The position numbers and the translations under genes were made by a program. Positions 24,681-32,785 of a stretch of 64,000 bases of DNA are shown here, in pieces. The stretch lies in NCBI GenBank assembly GCA_035512775.1, contig DATKDI010000001.1:1-64000 (forward strand), read 5' to 3'. This DNA comes from JAJNBA01 sp035512775 (GTDB lineage Bacteria; Actinomycetota; UBA4738; HRBIN12). The notes beneath the pieces were generated by a model. That model was not told the origin of the DNA. It made no database searches and saw only the letters and a list, made by a program, of their open reading frames with translations. Each line of letters begins with the position of its first letter. The first letter of the stretch is position 1.

Positions 24681-25963
24681 CAGGACTTCTTTCCCGGGGG
24701 GCTACCGCTCGCAAGCTCGCTCCTTGAGCCCCTTCCCGTCGGGCTACCGCTCGCAAGCTCGCTCCGTGAGCCCCTTCCCATCGGGCTACCGCTCGCAAGC
24801 TCGCTGCTTGAGCCCGCCCAACCCCCCGCCTCGATGAGGCTCCGGAACTCTTGGAACAAGCCCTGGGCGTCGTGCGGCCCCGGCGCCGCCTCCGGGTGGT
24901 ACTGGACGGAGAGGGCGGGGACGTCGAGGCAGCGGAGACCCTCCAACGTGTCGTCGTTGAGGTTGCGGTGACTCATCTCCACGCGGCCGAACGCGGTACG
25001 GACCGCTCCGTCCGGACCGCGTTCCCACCCGGCGGGATCGACCGCGAACCCGTGGTTGTGACTGGTGATGTGCACCTCGCCCGTCCGCGTGTCCCATACC
25101 GGCTGGTTCACGCCCCGGTGACCGAAGGGCATCTTGTAGGTCCGGCCGCCGAGCGCGAGGCCCAGCAGCTGGTGCCCGAGGCAGATGCCGAAGAGCGGGA
25201 TCCGTCCGAGCAGCCCTGCGGTCGCGGCGACCCCGTAAGCGGTCGCCGCCGGGTCGCCCGGTCCGTTGGACAGGAGCACCCCGTCGAAGCCGCCGGCCGC
25301 GACGTCGGCGGGCGGCGTCTCCGCCGGGACAACGGTGGCGTCGAATCCGGTCGCCGCTGCCATGCGCAGGATGTTCCGCTTGACCCCGAAGTCGTAGACG
25401 GCGATCCGCAGTGCCCGGCCACGTGAGGTGTCCGCGGGTCCCACCACCGCGCTCGCCTGATACGGCTCCCCCGTCGTGACCGTCCGCGCCAGGTCGGCAC
25501 CGGCCATGCCCTGGGTCTGCCGGATCCGGTCGACCAGGGACGACGGTTCGAGGTCCGTCGTGGAGATCGCGGCCCGCATCGCCCCGGCGTCGCGGATCCG
25601 CAAGGTGAGCTTCCGCGTGTCGATCCCCTCGATCCCGATCACCCCGGCCGCCAGGAGAGCCTCGCCGAGGGTGCTCTCCGCTTTCGGACCCGACGCTCGC
25701 CGGGACGCCTCGCGGACCGCGAAGCCGGAAACGTGGATGCCTCCGCTCTCTGCGTCACCGGCATGCATGCCGTAGTTGCCCTGCTGGGGAGCGGTCATGG
25801 TCACGATCTGACCGGCGTACGACGGGTCGGTGAGGACCTCTTGGTAGCCGCCCATGCCGGTGTTGAAGACGGCCTCGCCGAACGCCTCTCCCTGTGCTCC
25901 GAGGCCCGAACCTCGGAAGGCGGTCCCGTCCTCCAGGGCGAGCAGCGTGGGCGGCTCGCTCAC
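24680..25963 (-). CDS. carA: Carbamoyl-phosphate synthase small subunit with repeat-encoded C-terminal extension
   Basis: This is the glutamine amidotransferase subunit (427 aa; about 380 is usual). The N-terminal CPSase domain has LALEDGTAFRGSGLGAQGEA. The class I GATase has the nucleophile Cys in LFGICLGHQLLGLALGGRTY, with the catalytic His and Glu in VQYHPEAAPGP. The fold ends near LFQEFRSLIEAGG. The last roughly 45 residues are three near-identical 14-residue units (SELASGSPxGRGSR) encoded by 42-bp tandem repeats. They resemble no part of the family and look like an intragenic insertion of an intergenic repeat. Confidence 0.95.
   Translation of the reverse strand: MSEPPTLLALEDGTAFRGSGLGAQGEAFGEAVFNTGMGGYQEVLTDPSYAGQIVTMTAPQQGNYGMHAGDAESGGIHVSGFAVREASRRASGPKAESTLGEALLAAGVIGIEGIDTRKLTLRIRDAGAMRAAISTTDLEPSSLVDRIRQTQGMAGADLARTVTTGEPYQASAVVGPADTSRGRALRIAVYDFGVKRNILRMAAATGFDATVVPAETPPADVAAGGFDGVLLSNGPGDPAATAYGVAATAGLLGRIPLFGICLGHQLLGLALGGRTYKMPFGHRGVNQPVWDTRTGEVHITSHNHGFAVDPAGWERGPDGAVRTAFGRVEMSHRNLNDDTLEGLRCLDVPALSVQYHPEAAPGPHDAQGLFQEFRSLIEAGGWAGSSSELASGSPMGRGSRSELASGSPTGRGSRSELASGSPPGKKS
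24691..24815 (-). repeat. 42-bp tandem repeat within the 3' end of carA
   Basis: Units begin at 24701, 24743 and 24785, each starting GCTACCGCTCGCAAGCTCGC on the plus strand. The first two units differ by two bases over 42 bp. The third matches for about 31 bp, and a partial unit precedes the first. The period is a multiple of three, so carA stays in frame. Confidence 0.9.
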
Positions 25964-27264
25964 CGCGTGGCCTTCCCCTCCGAAACCATCAGGACCCCGT
26001 GCCGCACCGTGTGCCGGACCCGCCCGACCAGCTCTCGCCCGGTGAAGGCGCTGTTCCGCGACCTGGACACGAACGGCGGCTCGACCGTCCAGCGCTCCTC
26101 GGGGTCGAAGAGCACGAGGTTGGCGGGCCGTCCCGCCGCGATCGGGCCGCCATGGTCCCTCGCACCGATGAGGCGCGCCGGGGCTGAGGACAACGCTTCG
26201 AGCACCCGTGAGAGGCTGAGCAGGCCGGGGGCGACGAGCTCCGTCAACGCCGCCGCAAGCGCGGTCTCGAGCCCGATCGTGCCGTGGGGAGCGCGATCGA
26301 ACTCTGCCTCCTTCTCCTCCACCGCATGCGGCGCATGGTCGGTGGCGATCGCATCGATCGTGCCGTCTGCGAGCCCCTCTCGGAGGGCATCCCGATCCTC
26401 CGCCGAACGGAGCGGGGGACTCACCTTGAGGTTCGTGTCGTAGGTGCGGAGGTCCTCGTCGGTGAACACGAGGTGATGCGGCGTCACCTCCGCCGAGACC
26501 CGGAGGCCGTCGGCTTTCGCACGGCGCACCAGCTCCACCGATCGTGCGGAGGAGAGGTGGCAGATGTGCAGTCGTCCGCCGGTGAGGCGGGCCATCTCGA
26601 TGTCGCGGAAGACGATCGCGTCCTCTGCGGCGGCCGGCTGCGCGGCCAGCCCCAGGGAGTAGGAGCTGATCCCCTCGTGCATCTGCTGGCCCGTCGAGAG
26701 CGAGGCGTCCTCGCAGTGATCCGCGAGGACCACGTCGTCGAACGCCCGGGCGTAGGTGAGCGCGTTCCGGAGCGTCCGCGCCGTGGGGACGCAGCGACCG
26801 TCGTCGCTGAACAGTCGGACGCCCGCCTCGACCATCTCGCCGATCTCGGCGAGGACCTCGCCTTCGAGACCCTTGGTGATCGCCCCGACCGGGAAGACGT
26901 CGGCGAGATCCGCGCGGGCGGCCGCGGCCCGGACCTCGGCGATCACGGATGCGTCATCGGCGACGGGGTCCGTGTTGGCCATCGGCGAGACCGCTGTGTA
27001 GCCACCGACCGCGGCCGCCCTCGTGCCGGTCTCGATGGTCTCCTTCTGCTCGAAGCCGGGCTCCCGGAGATGCGTGTGCATGTCCACCAGTCCCGGTGCG
27101 AGGACGAACCCGTCAGCATCGACGATCTCCGCCGACGCCGCGTCGAGACCTCGGCCGACGTCGGCGACGACCCCGTCTCGCACGTGGACGTCCGCCACCT
27201 CGTCACGACCCGCCGCCGGATCCACGACACGGGCTCCCCGGAAGAGCAATCCCTGGCTATCCAC
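25960..27264 (-). CDS. pyrC: Dihydroorotase
   Basis: This amidohydrolase closes carbamoyl-aspartate to dihydroorotate. The 434-aa protein has metal ligands in GLVDMHTHLREPG, then ADHCEDASLS, LHICHLSSARS, and the catalytic Asp in AIATDHAPHAVEEK. It belongs to the class I (AllB/PyrC-like) type. GTG start; the first 8 bp overlap pyrB, and its stop overlaps the carA ATG by 4 bp. Confidence 0.96.
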   Translation of the reverse strand: MDSQGLLFRGARVVDPAAGRDEVADVHVRDGVVADVGRGLDAASAEIVDADGFVLAPGLVDMHTHLREPGFEQKETIETGTRAAAVGGYTAVSPMANTDPVADDASVIAEVRAAAARADLADVFPVGAITKGLEGEVLAEIGEMVEAGVRLFSDDGRCVPTARTLRNALTYARAFDDVVLADHCEDASLSTGQQMHEGISSYSLGLAAQPAAAEDAIVFRDIEMARLTGGRLHICHLSSARSVELVRRAKADGLRVSAEVTPHHLVFTDEDLRTYDTNLKVSPPLRSAEDRDALREGLADGTIDAIATDHAPHAVEEKEAEFDRAPHGTIGLETALAAALTELVAPGLLSLSRVLEALSSAPARLIGARDHGGPIAAGRPANLVLFDPEERWTVEPPFVSRSRNSAFTGRELVGRVRHTVRHGVLMVSEGKATR

Positions 27265-28198
27265 CGGGCACCTCCTCGCCGGACTCTCCTCGACCGCCCA
27301 CGAGCAGGTACAGGAGCGCCATGCGGACCGCGATGCCGTTCGTGACCTGGTCCTCGATCACGCTCTGGGGAAGGTCGGCGACATCGGAGTCGATCTCGAC
27401 ACCGCGATTCATGGGGCCGGGGTGCATGATCAGAGAACCCTCGGGGAGGAGCCCCACCCTCGAGCGGTTCAGCCCGAACAGCCGCGCGTACTCGCGCACG
27501 GACGGGAAGTACTCGAGGCGTTGTCGCTCCGTCTGCACCCGCAGCAGGTAGCACACGTCGAGTTTCGGCAGTACCTCGTCGACGTCGTGACTGACCTGGA
27601 CCCCCCACACCGGGGCGTCAGGCGGGATCAGCGTGGCCGGACCCACCAGGGTCACGTCGGCGCCCATCTTCACCAGGCCGAAGGACAGCGACCGCGCGAC
27701 CCGCGAGTGCAGCACATCGCCCACGATCGCCACGCGCAGCCCTTCCAGCCGGCCGAGACGTTCACGCATCGTGTACAGGTCGAGGAGCGCCTGCGTCGGA
27801 TGCTCGTGTGTGCCGTCCCCGGCATTGAGCACATGCCCGCGGACCCACTTCGTCAGCTGGTACGGAGAACCGGAGGACGAGTGCCGGATCACGATCGCGT
27901 CGGCGCCCATCGCCTGCAGGGTGAGGGCCGTGTCCTTGAGGGATTCCCCTTTCGAGACGCTCGAGCCGCCGGAGGCGAAGTTGATCACGTCGGCCGACAA
28001 GCGCTTCGCAGCTAACTCGAAGGAGATCCGCGTCCGCGTGGAGTTCTCGTAGAAGAGGTTCACGACCGTCCGTCCGCGCAGGGCGGGGACCTTCTTGATC
28101 ACCCGGGTGCCCACCTCGCGGAAGGACTCGGCCGTATCGAGGATGCGGACCACGTCCTCCGCGGTCACGTCGTGCATCGACAGCAGATGCTCGTTCAC
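27257..28198 (-). CDS. pyrB: Aspartate carbamoyltransferase catalytic subunit
   Basis: It condenses carbamoyl phosphate and aspartate. The 313-aa protein has the carbamoyl-phosphate motif ENSTRTRISFELAAKRL, then GDGTHEHPTQALLDLYTM and MHPGPMNRGVEI. No pyrI regulatory subunit is present, as expected outside enterobacteria. It has ATGA overlap with pyrR. Confidence 0.97.
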   Translation of the reverse strand: MNEHLLSMHDVTAEDVVRILDTAESFREVGTRVIKKVPALRGRTVVNLFYENSTRTRISFELAAKRLSADVINFASGGSSVSKGESLKDTALTLQAMGADAIVIRHSSSGSPYQLTKWVRGHVLNAGDGTHEHPTQALLDLYTMRERLGRLEGLRVAIVGDVLHSRVARSLSFGLVKMGADVTLVGPATLIPPDAPVWGVQVSHDVDEVLPKLDVCYLLRVQTERQRLEYFPSVREYARLFGLNRSRVGLLPEGSLIMHPGPMNRGVEIDSDVADLPQSVIEDQVTNGIAVRMALLYLLVGGRGESGEEVPGG

Positions 28199-28776
28199 GC
28201 GCTCTCCTCTCGACCGGCGACGGCCGGGGACTCCGTGAGCGTCGGTCCCGTCGATCCTTCCTGGACGACGGCACCGTCCTCGCCGTCGACCTCGGTGACC
28301 ATCACGCGGACGTCGTCCCCGTGCTGGGTGGGCACGTTCTTCCCCACGAAGTCCGCTCGGATCGGCAGCTCGCGGTGTCCCCGGTCGACCAGGACAGCGA
28401 GGCGGATCCGGCGGGGCCTCCCGAGGTCCATCAGCGCGTCCATCGCCGCGCGGATCGTGCGACCCGTATAGAGGACGTCGTCGACCAACACCACCGTGCG
28501 GCCGGTGACGTCGAACGGGATCCTCGTCTCGTGGACCTCCGGCGCCTCCGCGGTGAGACCGATGTCGTCGCGATAGAAGCTGATGTCCAAGACGCCGACC
28601 GGGACCTCCGCATCCTCGATCTTGGCGATCTCACGCGACAGGCGGAAGGCGAGGTGGTCCCCTCGATCGGCGATCCCCACGAGCACCAAGCCGTCGGTTC
28701 GTTCCCGCTCGACGATCTCGTGGGCGATCCGGGCCAGCGCCCGTCGCACGTCGTCGGGGGCGAGGATCCTGCTCAT
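28195..28776 (-). CDS. pyrR: PyrR, UMP-responsive regulator of pyrimidine genes
   Basis: PyrR binds pyr leader RNA in the presence of UMP and is also a weak uracil phosphoribosyltransferase. The 193-aa protein has VLVGIADRGDHLAFRL, the PRPP motif VVLVDDVLYTGRTIRAAMDA, and LPIRADFVGKNVPT. A C-terminal tail after residue 175 is extra. The ATG at 28774-28776 is preceded by GAGGAGG, which is buried in a leader hairpin. The frame stays open upstream to 28851, but those codons fall in the regulatory leader. Confidence 0.95.
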   Translation of the reverse strand: MSRILAPDDVRRALARIAHEIVERERTDGLVLVGIADRGDHLAFRLSREIAKIEDAEVPVGVLDISFYRDDIGLTAEAPEVHETRIPFDVTGRTVVLVDDVLYTGRTIRAAMDALMDLGRPRRIRLAVLVDRGHRELPIRADFVGKNVPTQHGDDVRVMVTEVDGEDGAVVQEGSTGPTLTESPAVAGREESA

Positions 28777-28783
28777 ACGGGAA

Positions 28784-28809
28784 CGCCTCCTCGAGCAGGC
28801 GAGGAGGCG
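28784..28809 (-). promoter_or_regulatory. Hairpin sequestering the pyrR Shine-Dalgarno
   Basis: A perfect 10-bp stem, CGCCTCCTCG / CGAGGAGGCG, with a 6-nt loop has its 3' arm contain the GAGGAGG ribosome-binding site. No T-run follows, so translational rather than transcriptional control is indicated, as described for mycobacterial pyr operons. Confidence 0.65.
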
Positions 28810-28835
28810 CGCAGGTTGTGCAGCATCGGTTGGCT

Positions 28836-28862
28836 CCCTTCCCGGCCTCACGGGACCGGACT
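28836..28862 (-). promoter_or_regulatory. Predicted PyrR-binding loop
   Basis: The transcript reads AGTCCGGTCCCGTGAGGCC followed by GGGAAGGG. This fits the PyrR recognition hairpin (AGTCC...GAGGC...AAGG core). It lies about 25 nt upstream of the Shine-Dalgarno hairpin in the pyrR leader. Confidence 0.7.
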
Positions 28863-28882
28863 TAAAGGGGAAGTTCCGTCAC

Positions 28883-28911
28883 AGGATACCCCGGCAGCGG
28901 CGGCCGAGCAA
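28883..28911 (-). promoter_or_regulatory. Putative promoter of the pyr operon
   Basis: TTGCTC (28906-28911), a 17-bp spacer, and TATCCT (28883-28888) would start transcription about 12 bases before the PyrR loop. The -35 is poor. Confidence 0.4.
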
Positions 28912-28944
28912 CGAGGGAGCGCCGGTCGGTCACGGGGCCCGGCG

Positions 28945-28950
28945 TACACT
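28945..28950 (+). promoter_or_regulatory. Putative -10 element of tatA
   Basis: TACACT on the plus strand lies 31 bp before the tatA ATG. It is in the divergent region shared with pyrR. Confidence 0.35.
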
Positions 28951-28981
28951 ATGGACATCGGACGGACAAGGAGCGTTGGAG

Positions 28982-29227
28982 ATGCCTGATTGGGGATGGA
29001 TCGTACTCGCGGTGGCCGTCGTCTTCGGCGCCAGCAAGTTGCCCGACATCGCGCGGAACCTCGGCCGATCGTCGGGCGAGTTCAAGAAGGGTCTCAAAGA
29101 GGGCAACGAGGTCGCCGACGACATGGAGACGGAGGAGCCGCCCGCCTCGGGCGCGGGACCAGCCCCCGCCGCGCCGCCGCCCGGGCTCGCTTCGGACGGT
29201 GACGAGCGCCGGGAAACGACCCTCTAG
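28982..29227 (+). CDS. tatA: Twin-arginine translocase subunit TatA
   Basis: TatA oligomers form the Tat protein-export path. The 81-aa protein has an N-terminal membrane helix with the short pattern WGWIVLAVAVVFGASKLPDI. The amphipathic helix ARNLGRSSGEFKKGLKEG and a charged, Pro/Ala-rich tail follow. The AAGGAG eight bases before the ATG fixes the start. It is one of only two plus-strand genes. No tatB or tatC is adjacent. Its stop overlaps the nusB stop by 4 bp in a convergent arrangement. Confidence 0.93.
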   Translation: MPDWGWIVLAVAVVFGASKLPDIARNLGRSSGEFKKGLKEGNEVADDMETEEPPASGAGPAPAAPPPGLASDGDERRETTL

Positions 29228-29649
29228 CCCCTGCCCGGATCCTCGGCCGCCGCGGGCCGCAGCTCACTCGCGATCTTCCCGAGGATCCCGTTCACGAACC
29301 TCGGCGCTCCCTCCGCGGACAGGTCTGTCGCCGCCTCCACCGCCTCACTGATGGCCACGGACGGGGGGATGTCGGGGCGGTGACAGAGCTCGTGCACGGC
29401 GACGCGCAGGATCGTCCGATCGAGCGCCGCCATGCGCGACACCGTCCATCCCTCCGAGTGCTCCTCGAGGAGCAGATCGATCTCCGGGAGATGCTCGTCC
29501 ACGCCATCGACGAGCTCGGCGGTGAACGGCGAGAGGAGACGGCCGGCGTCGATCCACTCCGCGAGCACCACGGTGGGGTCCGCGTCGGTGACGTCCGACT
29601 GGTAGAGGATGTCGATCGCGTGCCGGCGAGCGTCGCGCCGCGACGTCAC
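29224..29649 (-). CDS. nusB: Transcription antitermination factor NusB
   Basis: NusB acts with NusE in antitermination of rRNA operons. The 141-aa all-helical protein has RRDARRHAIDILYQSDV, IDLLLEEHSEGWTVSRMAAL, the conserved DRTILRVAVHELCH, and ISEAVEAATDLS...RFVNGILGKI. It follows efp with a 4-bp overlap. Confidence 0.96.
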   Translation of the reverse strand: MTSRRDARRHAIDILYQSDVTDADPTVVLAEWIDAGRLLSPFTAELVDGVDEHLPEIDLLLEEHSEGWTVSRMAALDRTILRVAVHELCHRPDIPPSVAISEAVEAATDLSAEGAPRFVNGILGKIASELRPAAAEDPGRG

Positions 29650-30212
29650 GCCTTCACGCGCTCGATGTACTCGCCCGAGCGCGTGTCCACCTTGACCCGA
29701 TCGCCTTCCTCGACGAACAGTGGAACCTGCACCACGACACCGGTCTCGAGCGTCGCCGGCTTGAGCGCGTTCGTGCGTGTGTCGCCCTTGGCAGCCGGAT
29801 CCGTGTTGGTCACGGCGAGCACCATCGACGCGGGGAGGTCGACCGAGATCGGGACGCCCTGATGGGTGGCGATGGTGGCCTGACCACCTTCGGTGACGTA
29901 GCGACCCGCCTCACCCACCACGGTGCCGGGGACGTGCACCTGCTCGTAGCTCTGGAGATCCATGAAGACCAGATCGGGGCCGTCCGCGTAGAGGTATTGC
30001 ATCTCCTTGCGCTCGACGATCGCGAGCCCCACCTTGACGCCGGCGTTGAACGTCTTGTCCGCCACCGCGCCCGTCTTCACGTTGCGGAGCTTGGTGCGGA
30101 CGAAGGCGCCACCCTTCCCGGGCTTCACGTGCTGGAACTCGACGACCTGGAACAGGGTGCCGTCGAGCTCCAGGGTCATCCCGTTCTTGAGGTCATTGGT
30201 AGAGACGCTCAT
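29646..30212 (-). CDS. efp: Elongation factor P
   Basis: EF-P rescues ribosomes stalled at polyproline. The 188-aa, three-barrel protein begins MSVSTNDLKNGMTLELDG. The tip loop HVKPGKGGAFVRTKLRNVKT carries the Lys at the position usually contacting the P-site tRNA. The signature KTDTRSGEY-like segment (VDTRSGEYIERV) ends the protein. Several proteins in the window are proline-rich (IF-3 tail, PilP-like linker), so its need is plausible. Confidence 0.97.
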   Translation of the reverse strand: MSVSTNDLKNGMTLELDGTLFQVVEFQHVKPGKGGAFVRTKLRNVKTGAVADKTFNAGVKVGLAIVERKEMQYLYADGPDLVFMDLQSYEQVHVPGTVVGEAGRYVTEGGQATIATHQGVPISVDLPASMVLAVTNTDPAAKGDTRTNALKPATLETGVVVQVPLFVEEGDRVKVDTRSGEYIERVKA

Positions 30213-30219
30213 CCCATCG

Positions 30220-31293
30220 CTACAGCTCGATCAGCTCTCGCGTGGAGACGCCGAGTACGCTCGGCCCCTCCTCCGTGACCTCGACGGCATCCTCGATCCG
30301 TACCCCGCCCATGCCGGGGAGGTAGATACCCGGCTCGACGGTGACCACCGCGCCCACCGGAAGGACGTCCTCACCATCGCGACGGAGCGAGGGGCCTTCG
30401 TGGATCTCGAGACCGACGCCGTGACCGAGGCCGTGCGTGAAGCGGTCCCCGTACCCGGCGTCGTCGATCACGCGTCGAGCCGCCCGGTCCACGTCACCGC
30501 CGGAGACGCCCGGGCGGAGCGCGTCGATCCCCGCCTGCTGGGCCGCGGCCACGAGGTCGTGCACCTTGCGGAGTTCCGACACCGGCTCGCCGAAGGCCAC
30601 CGTCCGCGTCATGTCGGCGTGATACCCGCCGACAAGCGCACCGAAGTCCATCTTGATCACGTCGCCTTCTGAGAGCGCGCGATGACACGGCTGGTGGTGC
30701 GGTTCGGCTGCGTGCTCACCGAAGGCGACGATCGGATCGAACGATAGAGCGTCGGCCCCGTGTCTCGCCATGGCCAGCTCGAGCTGCGCGCCCGCCTGCC
30801 TCTCCGTGATCCCGACGACGAGCAGATCGAGGATGTCCTCGAAGGCCCCGTCGGTGGCCTCTTGCGCCGACCGGAGCAGCGCGATCTCTTCGGCGTCCTT
30901 GGCCCACCGCAGTCGCTCAACCTCCTCGTCGATCCCCCTCAGCTCTACCCCGTCGAAAGCCTCCTGCCATCGCTCGAGCTGCGCCACGGTGACCGCATGC
31001 CGTTCGAAGCCGAGCCGGCCGACCCCGAGGCGCTGGATGTGGTCCAGGACGGCCCCCGCGGGATCCTCCATCGAGGCCACTCGGTCCAGGTCGGGCACCT
31101 CGCGCCGGGCCTGCTCCCCGTATCGACCGTCCGTGATGAACACCGACTCCGCAGGGCTGAGGAGCGCCGTCGCCCACGAGCCGGTGAACCCCGTGAGGTA
31201 GCGGACGTTCGCGAGCTTCGTCACGAGGAACGCGTCGACGTCGAGCTCCGCACAGCGCTGGGTCAGCAGGTTCCTTCTCGTCACGTGATCCAC
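30220..31293 (-). CDS. M24-family Xaa-Pro aminopeptidase/dipeptidase
   Basis: This 357-aa metallopeptidase cleaves peptides involving proline. A creatinase-like N-terminal domain (about 1-125; NVRYLTGFTGSWATALLSP) precedes the pita-bread domain. Metal ligands lie in KMDFGALVGGYHADMTRT, HGLGHGVGLEIHE and TVEPGIYLPG. The GTG start has GGAGG seven bases upstream and overlaps aroQ by 13 bp. It is a constant neighbour of efp in Actinomycetota. PepP versus PepQ type cannot be decided. Confidence 0.93.
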   Translation of the reverse strand: MDHVTRRNLLTQRCAELDVDAFLVTKLANVRYLTGFTGSWATALLSPAESVFITDGRYGEQARREVPDLDRVASMEDPAGAVLDHIQRLGVGRLGFERHAVTVAQLERWQEAFDGVELRGIDEEVERLRWAKDAEEIALLRSAQEATDGAFEDILDLLVVGITERQAGAQLELAMARHGADALSFDPIVAFGEHAAEPHHQPCHRALSEGDVIKMDFGALVGGYHADMTRTVAFGEPVSELRKVHDLVAAAQQAGIDALRPGVSGGDVDRAARRVIDDAGYGDRFTHGLGHGVGLEIHEGPSLRRDGEDVLPVGAVVTVEPGIYLPGMGGVRIEDAVEVTEEGPSVLGVSTRELIEL

Positions 31294-31712
31294 GGCATCG
31301 CCTCCAGAGCGAGATGATAGCCACCGGCCCCGAGGCCGATGATGGACGCGCGGCAGACGTCGCTCACCACGGATCGGTGACGGAAGTCCTCGCGCGCCTG
31401 GGTGTTGGACATGTGCACCTCGATCACGGGGAGGCCGCTGGCCTCGACCGCATCGCGGAGTGCGTAGGAGTAGTGCGTCAGCGCGCCCGGATTGATCACG
31501 ATCGCGCCGACACCCTCAGCGGCAGCGCCGAGCAGCCAGCCCACCAGATCTCCCTCGTGATCGGACTGCCGCCAGGCGACCTCGTGGCCCAGGCCCGCGC
31601 CGCGCTCCCCCACGGAGCCCATGATGTCCTCCAGGCTCTCGGAGCCGTACAGGGACTGATCTCGGCGTCCGAGGGCTCCGAGGTTCGGACCGAACAGGAA
31701 CAGCACCTTCAT
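31281..31712 (-). CDS. aroQ: Type II 3-dehydroquinate dehydratase
   Basis: This is the third step of the shikimate pathway. The 143-aa protein shows FLFGPNLGALGRRDQSLYGS (family GPNL...LG.RE..YG, somewhat diverged), INPGALTHYSYALRDAV, the conserved EVHMSNTQAREDFRHRS, and IIGLGAGGYHLAL. The ATG at 31710-31712 overlaps the aroB stop (ATGA). Confidence 0.93.
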   Translation of the reverse strand: MKVLFLFGPNLGALGRRDQSLYGSESLEDIMGSVGERGAGLGHEVAWRQSDHEGDLVGWLLGAAAEGVGAIVINPGALTHYSYALRDAVEASGLPVIEVHMSNTQAREDFRHRSVVSDVCRASIIGLGAGGYHLALEAMPWIT

Positions 31713-32785
31713 GCTGGGGCTCCCATCTCGTGCAGGACGGATCGCACCTCCTCGTCCGACACATCGTCCACGACGACGGGACGGCCGACTTCTTCCAGGA
31801 GCACGAATCTCACTCCACCCCGATATTTCTTGTCCAGGCGGAGGCATCGCCGCACGTCCTCCGCGGGCGGCAGGGTCCCGTCGGGGTCCAGTCCGAGGGA
31901 TCGAAGCAGCCGGATCGTTCGCGCCGAGAGACCCGGCGCGAGACCTCGCGACTCCGCCAGGGACGCTGCGAAGACCATCCCCAGAGCGACCGCCTCTCCG
32001 TGGGTCCGGCCCCGGAACGCGTCCAGCCTCTCCAACGCGTGGCCGAGCGTGTGGCCGTAGTTGAGGACCAGCCGGGCGCTCGCGTCCCGTTCGTCCTCCG
32101 CGACGATCCGTGCCTTGGCCGCGACGCACCGGGCGACCACGTCCTCCATCACGACCGTGTCGCGGGCGACGACCGGACCGGGATCGCTCTCCAGGAGTGC
32201 GAGGAGCTTCTCGTCGAGCGTGAGCGCGTACTTCGCCACCTCGGCCAGCCCGGATCGGTAGTCCCGCTCGGCGAGGGTCGCGAGGACGTCGATGTCGGCG
32301 AGAACGGCGAGCGGCTGCGCGAACGTTCCGACGAGGTTCTTCCCCTCCGGCAGGTTCACCGCCGACTTGCCCCCGATCGCCGCGTCCACCTGCGCGGTCA
32401 GCGTCGTGGGGATCTGGATGAACGGGATCCCTCGCATGTACGTGGAAGCCACGAAGCCCGCCAGGTCCCCCACGGCGCCACCGCCCAGCGCGAGGATCAC
32501 GTCGTCTCGATGTGCCTCGCGTCCCGCCAGCTGCCGCAGGAGGCTCTCGTAGCCCTTGAGAGACTTCGCCACCTCTCCCGACGGGACGAGGAGGAGCACC
32601 GAAGCGAGACCGCGATCCTCGATCGCCTTCGCGAGCGGCTCGTGATGGAGATCCGAGACCGCCCGATCCGACACGACGAACGCCGTCGTCGCTCCCGGCA
32701 GATCGGGCAGGTACTCGTGCGCGTCTCCGATGATCCCCGGCCCGATCGTCACCTCGTAGGGATGTCCCGGCACCGGGACGGTCAC
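31709..32785 (-). CDS. aroB: 3-dehydroquinate synthase
   Basis: This is the second step of the shikimate pathway and uses NAD and zinc. The 358-aa protein has VPSGEVAKSLKGYESLLRQL, the NAD loop LALGGGAVGDLAGFVASTYM, IPTTLTAQVDAAIGGKSAVN, and the metal ligands in LNYGHTLGHALE and RTHGEAVALGM. The start is the GTG at 32783-32785, which overlaps the aroK stop (GTGA). Longer open-frame extension upstream is shadow of aroK. Confidence 0.96.
   Translation of the reverse strand: MTVPVPGHPYEVTIGPGIIGDAHEYLPDLPGATTAFVVSDRAVSDLHHEPLAKAIEDRGLASVLLLVPSGEVAKSLKGYESLLRQLAGREAHRDDVILALGGGAVGDLAGFVASTYMRGIPFIQIPTTLTAQVDAAIGGKSAVNLPEGKNLVGTFAQPLAVLADIDVLATLAERDYRSGLAEVAKYALTLDEKLLALLESDPGPVVARDTVVMEDVVARCVAAKARIVAEDERDASARLVLNYGHTLGHALERLDAFRGRTHGEAVALGMVFAASLAESRGLAPGLSARTIRLLRSLGLDPDGTLPPAEDVRRCLRLDKKYRGGVRFVLLEEVGRPVVVDDVSDEEVRSVLHEMGAPA

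Noticed and set aside
24691..24815. Regularly spaced repeats that could suggest a CRISPR array
   Set aside because: The 42-bp units are contiguous with no unique spacers, lie inside carA, and no cas genes are near.
21324..24971. A 1215-codon open frame on the plus strand opposite carB and carA
   Set aside because: It is antisense to two unmistakable enzymes, has the Arg/His/Asp-rich composition typical of shadow frames in high-GC DNA, and has no recognisable domain.
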